DNA from: Xiphias gladius
Taxonomy: Eukaryota; Chordata; Actinopteri; Istiophoriformes; Xiphiidae
Length of the DNA: 64,000 bases
Direction: 5' to 3'
Assembly (NCBI RefSeq): GCF_016859285.1
Contig: NC_053407.1
Coordinates: 19,898,699-19,962,698, forward strand
The position numbers and the translations under genes are program-made. This document shows, in pieces, positions 59,700 through 64,000 of the stretch (within the stretch, counting starts at the first letter, position 1; each line of letters starts with the position of its first letter). The notes beneath the pieces are model-generated. The model ran no database searches. It had not been told where the DNA came from and saw only the letters and a program-made list of their open reading frames with translations.

Positions 59700-59812
59700 A
59701 GGGATGTCTGATCAAGCCTTATAACATGCATGTCCTCTGGATGGGACACAGGATGGGGCAGAGTCCTGCACTTTCTTGCAGTCATGTGAAAGTGCTAATC
59801 ACTGAGGGTTAG
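59700..59812 (+). repeat. Block duplicated at 53829-53940
   Basis: See the partner block. It shows that sequence on both sides of the intact CALHM-like gene derives from the same source. Confidence 0.7.
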
Positions 59813-60594
59813 ATTCCAAGACTTGTAAGCACTTGTCTGTGTCTTGTTATCAACATGTATTACTTTTACATGCAAACTATATTCCCTGTTTCCTGACTAT
59901 ATTCAGGATATGATGTGGAGGAAACCTGGTTCTTCATATCACTGAATGAATCCAACATTATTCAGTTTCCTGATCATCTGTGCAGGAGTGGCTCTGACTT
60001 CCGCACATCTCAGACAGTCTTTGGCAAACTTTGTACTAAGCTGTAGGATCAGCACTAGCCTCTCTGACATTCACGTATGGATGTTCTGACTTAAGTTTCA
60101 TGATACCCTATTTATTAATTCTATTTTCCCTGCACTATCCAACCTACAGTGCCTACATAGCTTACAATAGGCCTGCACTTAAATTAGTAAAGGAATTTTG
60201 TGATAGCTGAAATGGACAAAGCACATAGCTCTTACTGATGTAAACAGATCATGGAATCTGCGGTAGATAAGTAAATGAATTAGGCTACTGTGGTGTAGGT
60301 ATGATCCTGCCATTACCCTGTGTGAGCTCAAAAAGAAATAGGATTAAAAGTCTGTTTAAAGCCCTGCAGGCGCTGCCGAGGTCAGGGCTTAGTCGGCCGG
60401 AGAAACTGCCTGACCCAGGCCACACTGTAAGGCCCGCTGGCCTGGCCTGGTTTGTTAAGCACTGAATACAATTCACATTTGGAGAATCCTTTAGCGACGC
60501 CTGAGAAATACTCGTTTGTGATTGGTTGGCACCAAATCACCTGCGCTTTTAAATCGCAGGTAACCGCAGCAGCGTTATTTACATTAACTCACCG

Positions 60595-60646
60595 GCGTTA
60601 GCGAAACTAGATTAACAATTGCGTTAGCGAAACTAGATTAACAATG
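60595..60646 (+). repeat. 26-bp tandem repeat, two copies
   Basis: GCGTTAGCGAAACTAGATTA plus ACAATT, followed immediately by a second copy that differs only at its last bases. Confidence 0.9.
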
Positions 60647-60922
60647 GTGTAGTGTCGCAACAAACAATTTCCACCACTGGTATTCGCTGGTAAACGACTC
60701 TGGCGCAAACCTGGCGAAGTGAATAATAGCGTCCGCTTAGCCATTGTTGCTATATAATTGACTTCTGAGCCGCTTCATGATAGGGCGCTCCGTGTGACGT
60801 GCCCGGTGGTCCTTCAAGATCTCGCGGGATTTGGGAGTACGAAACAAAAGTGGCTCCCTCTCCGCGGAGCTGCACAGGTATCTCGCCGTAGTCCTGTAGG
60901 GACTAGTCTACCCAGCGACACC

Positions 60923-60964
60923 TCCCTCCCTCCCTCTCTCCCTCTCTCTCTCTCTCTCTCTCTG
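60923..60964 (+). repeat. (CT)n microsatellite upstream of the signal-peptide exon
   Basis: CCTC units grading into pure CT, in the presumed promoter or 5' UTR of the gene starting at 61123. Confidence 0.9.
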
Positions 60965-61063
60965 CGTGACACCGTCGGAGTGTGTGGAGGTGCGAGCCTC
61001 GGACGAATATCCACCCCGCTTCATCGTGCCCCTGCCCGGGTCACCTTAGAGCTCGCCTACCGG

Positions 61064-61065
<2 letters not shown>

Positions 61066-61098
<33 letters not shown>
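61066..61098 (+). repeat. T33 homopolymer
   Basis: Thirty-three consecutive T, ending 24 bases before the putative start codon at 61123. Confidence 0.95.
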
Positions 61099-61099
<1 letters not shown>

Positions 61100-61122
61100 T
61101 ACACGTCTCCCGTCTCAAGAAG

Positions 61123-61213
61123 ATGATACCTGGCAGACGACGGGCTGCAATCATGTCCTTCTCGGCGGCGATCTTCGGGGCGCTGATGCTGCAGTCCGTC
61201 TCTTCCCAGAACG
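61123..61213 (+). CDS. nptn: First coding exon of a secreted or membrane protein, possibly neuroplastin
   Basis: Opens ATG at 61123 (MIPGRRRAAIMSFSAAIFG), with a second in-frame ATG at 61153. It encodes a hydrophobic signal peptide ending LMLQSVSSQN and stops at a GT donor (AAC G, GTAGGA), phase 1. Neuroplastin exon 1 likewise encodes a signal peptide ending AQN followed by a phase-1 Ala codon. NPTN also lies in the same human region (15q24) as SCAMP5 and UBE2Q2. The rest of the gene is beyond the window; no second exon is visible up to 64000. The exon call is firmer than the name, which rests on one short motif and synteny. Confidence 0.45.
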
Positions 61214-61710
61214 GTAGGAAAATTAGCTCTCCACATAGGAACTGCGCGACAGTAATCCCACATCACGGCGATAAGATGCGCTTTTTAGGGAGGGATGTGT
61301 CGCCTGCGTCTCTGACATTGGGGCATTGTGAATGAATGATCGCAAGACGTCTCTGCCGTTGAGAAGGCTGTCCAAGCACGAATACCTCACCGCTTCACTG
61401 AAAGAAACGGATACCGGTCGAATGAGGCGCTTTATTTGCTCTTCTGCCTTCCGAGCGCTCGAAATGAAGGGACGATAAATCATTAATCGCCTACAATCTG
61501 TATTCGTTAGGCTGAAGTGGGCCACACGGAGGCCTGTGCGATGTCCCTAAAATGTCCTTTGAAGTGCGGGGCATGAATGCGGACGCGAAACATGAGCAGC
61601 TCAATCAGCAGGGACAAGTTCTGCTCATTAGATCGGGGAATAAGAGAAGGTGGGTTGGGAGATGGTGTCACACTGAAGTTCAAAATCTGTTACGCTTTCC
61701 TAGGAGATGA

Positions 61711-61725
61711 GCGCGCACACACACA

Positions 61726-61801
<76 letters not shown>
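61711..61801 (+). repeat. (CA)n microsatellite, about 90 bp
   Basis: Nearly pure AC dinucleotide with one early G interruption. Confidence 0.97.
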
Positions 61802-61803
<2 letters not shown>

Positions 61804-63204
61804 AAAATCAACATGCTTGGGGCCAGCTCAAATATGGAATGATCCGGTTTAGTAATCCAAGCAGTGTATCACCAACTCCCCTCCTGCAGGGCAGAGATAA
61901 TTCTCTGCATCGGTCCAGGTCCTGGCATACGTGTTTTTGTATGGAATTAGATGAAGGACCTTGGAAGTGTGGGTCTGTAAATAGCACCAGTCCATGTTGC
62001 TGCATGCTTCTATTTTTAGAGCAGAGATGCTGCACTGGGAACCAGGGCTTTAATGTCCTCTTGCAACAGTGAGTCTGTTAACTCTTCGCTGAGATGTACT
62101 GCACTGCAGAGTGGCATTGATTTCTCGGCGCACCTCTGCTTGTCCAAATGACCCACTGCTCATAAATCTCATCCCCACCGAACAGACCAGGGCAGCGTAA
62201 CCCCCAATCTCAGCCGAGTGTTCGTAGGTGTATACCGTTGCAGTGTAGCTTGTGTCCCATAGCAAGCACTGTGTGAAAAGGAGGTGAGATTTTTTTTTTT
62301 TTTTTCAGCTCTGGCCTTCCCCGGAGTTTGCCATGTGTAGGAATGCATTACACATCTCCTTCTATACCGCACACCCACTCCTAACATCTCTTCATCACTC
62401 AGCGCTACAGCAGATGAAGCTGGTTAAATGTAATGGCTTTTTCTCTGACAGAGAGCTGGGAAGTGTGATCGTTTTTTTTTTTTTCAAGAGTCCACAGAGG
62501 TTGGATGGTTCGGAGAATATCATAATAGACTCTATATTAAATATTATTAGTATATATTATACGATTACTGGATATCTTGTTTTACCAAATTGTTTGTCCA
62601 GCTGAGTCTCGTAATGCAAGACATTAATGCACGCAGTTGCCAACCACATCACAGAAGCCATTTCTGTCTGCTAATGGCGGTTCGTATATGGAGCTGTTCC
62701 TGCTGAGCTTCCCCCAAGGATGCGTGTTTCATCTAAAGTAGAATGGCCTGTACCAAGGAGGCTGTTTAATAGACTAATTCAAATCCATTTTCTTTGTCAT
62801 TTCTCATACAAAACCACGAAATCTGCAAATGGCGGAGGTCTCAATTAGTGGACGGCTCAACTCAAACAGTGCATTTTGTTGCTTTAGTAATGAAGAGCGT
62901 GCAGTGAAGGTTTGGGAATTATCCATTTGGGTTGATATTAATGTATAGGCAGACATGTCGAGATGTTCATCAGTACACAAAGCTATTGTGCAGTTATCCT
63001 GAAAAATAACCTGACAAATTATTCACCTTACGTCTGTAGACAGTAGGTTTGGAGCTGAGATTAGCTCCATTTTCACTTTAAAGGCTTAACTGATATTCAG
63101 TCACGGAGAATGAGAATATATTGTAAAAACAACTATTCAACATAATGCTCATCCAGTGAAGAGTATAACGCATCTTATGCTTGAAATTAAAAGGCCCTGT
63201 CAGT

Positions 63205-63545
63205 AGGGCTACAAATATCAATTATATTCATTATTGATTAATCTGATGATTAGTTTCTCCGTTTGTCGAAGTGTTTGGTCAATAGAGTGTCAGAAAAAAA
63301 AGCCCATGACAATTCCCTAAAGCCCAAGTTGACATCTTCATATTGCTTATTTTGATTGAAAACCACTCCAAAACCTAAAGATATTCAGTTTAGCTGCACA
63401 TAAGACAAAGAAAAGCATGAAATCCTTACAAGCAAGAAGCTGGAACTACTGAATGCTTGGCAGTTTAGCTTAAAAAATGACTTAAATATTGAATTGATTG
63501 TCAGTATAGCTGACTGACTAGTTGATTAACTGACAATTCGGCCAC
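63205..63545. mobile_element. 'GGGCTGCAA' family MITE, fifth copy
   Basis: Opens 'agtagggctacaaatatcaa', has 'ttattgattaatctgatgat' and the shared 'aaaccactccaaaacctaaa' middle, and closes 'gactagttgattaactgac'. Confidence 0.6.
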
Positions 63546-63827
63546 ATTAAACATCAGTTACGTTCCAACTTTTGTAAAAGGAGTGACTTTCTTTCTGTCT
63601 CAGGTCAGGTCACTTAGAAACGCAGTTTGTAAGGGTAATTCATTTCAAGAGGCCATTTTTTTTTTTAAAGCACACAAGAACTGGACTGCATCAAAGTATA
63701 TCGATCTTAGTATTTTAGAATAGAATTAAAAGCATATTTATACTCCTTTTAAACAGTCACTTTTTATATTCTGTAAACATCGATACTGGATGTTAGTTTA
63801 CTCCAGGCTATTTTCATTACATTTACT

Positions 63828-64000
63828 TTAAAGGTGCTATAAGTAAGTTTTCTATGCCACAGAACATGGTTTCTCGCCGGTCGCAGGTTGGTGGTGGTGG
63901 TGTTCGCCTACGAAGAGCTTCAGCCATCGTTGCGTTCACAAGATGAGGGGTCAGAAATACGACCTCTGAGCAGCCCTCCCTCATACTGGACCGCTACAGT
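63828..64000. repeat. Dispersed repeat, cut by the window end
   Basis: Opens 'aaaggtgctataagtaagtt', a start I remember from a common percomorph repeat. Only its left part is in the window. Confidence 0.4.

Larger units (their letters stand above)
61214..64000 (+). other. Presumed first intron of the signal-peptide gene
   Basis: No further exon recognised. Contains a long CA repeat, poly-T near 62290-62305, one 'GGGCTGCAA' family MITE and a repeat-like end piece. Confidence 0.4.

Noticed and set aside
61577-61852. Frame with a long Thr-His run
   Set aside because: It is the (CA)n microsatellite translated.
1-64000. Retroviral, LTR, Polinton or other virus-like elements; CRISPR arrays; tRNA and rRNA genes
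   Set aside because: No recognisable protein text, terminal structure or RNA-gene motif was seen; only DNA-transposon remnants, MITEs and unassigned dispersed repeats were found.

Overview
The window is a vertebrate chromosome segment, almost certainly from a percomorph teleost. It holds multi-exon genes with GT/AG introns, an intronless UGT5-type gene, and many short dispersed repeats with teleost-type hAT and Tc1/mariner ends. The genes match human 15q: CTDSPL2, PARP16, SCAMP5, UBE2Q2 and possibly NPTN. No operon, CRISPR array, tRNA or rRNA was seen, and I recognised no retroviral or LTR element.

Layout. (1) About 765-8190, plus: the 3' eleven coding exons of ctdspl2; its start lies left of the window. 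(2) 10.95-12.74 kb, plus: a compact four-exon gene for a 223-aa secreted cysteine-rich protein with an IGFBP N-terminal domain; I cannot name it. (3) 15.77-20.49 kb, minus: parp16, complete, 324 aa. (4) 22.7-29.1 kb, plus: scamp5, complete, 230 aa, head-to-head with parp16. (5) 33.1-44.23 kb, minus: ube2q2, complete, 377 aa. (6) 46.5-48.3 kb, plus: an intronless UGT of the teleost UGT5 type, 533 aa. (7) 50.3-60 kb: a degraded duplicated block. It contains a dead copy of a CALHM-like gene, a dead 3' piece of a UGT, an intact short CALHM-like channel gene (minus, 212 aa, three exons) and a remnant of a third 5' flank. (8) 61.12-61.21 kb, plus: a signal-peptide first exon, possibly nptn, whose remaining exons lie to the right.

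The five conserved genes are housekeeping or neuronal and do not form one pathway: a CTD-type phosphatase, an ER mono-ADP-ribosyltransferase, a secretory carrier protein, an E2 enzyme and possibly a cell-adhesion protein. The accessory part is 46-60 kb. There a UGT(+)/CALHM-like(-) pair seems to have been duplicated; one copy kept the UGT and the other kept the channel gene.

Coordinates of coding exons were read by hand from splice sites and reading phase, and every complete gene closes in frame. UTR limits, repeat family names and the last gene's identity are less certain.
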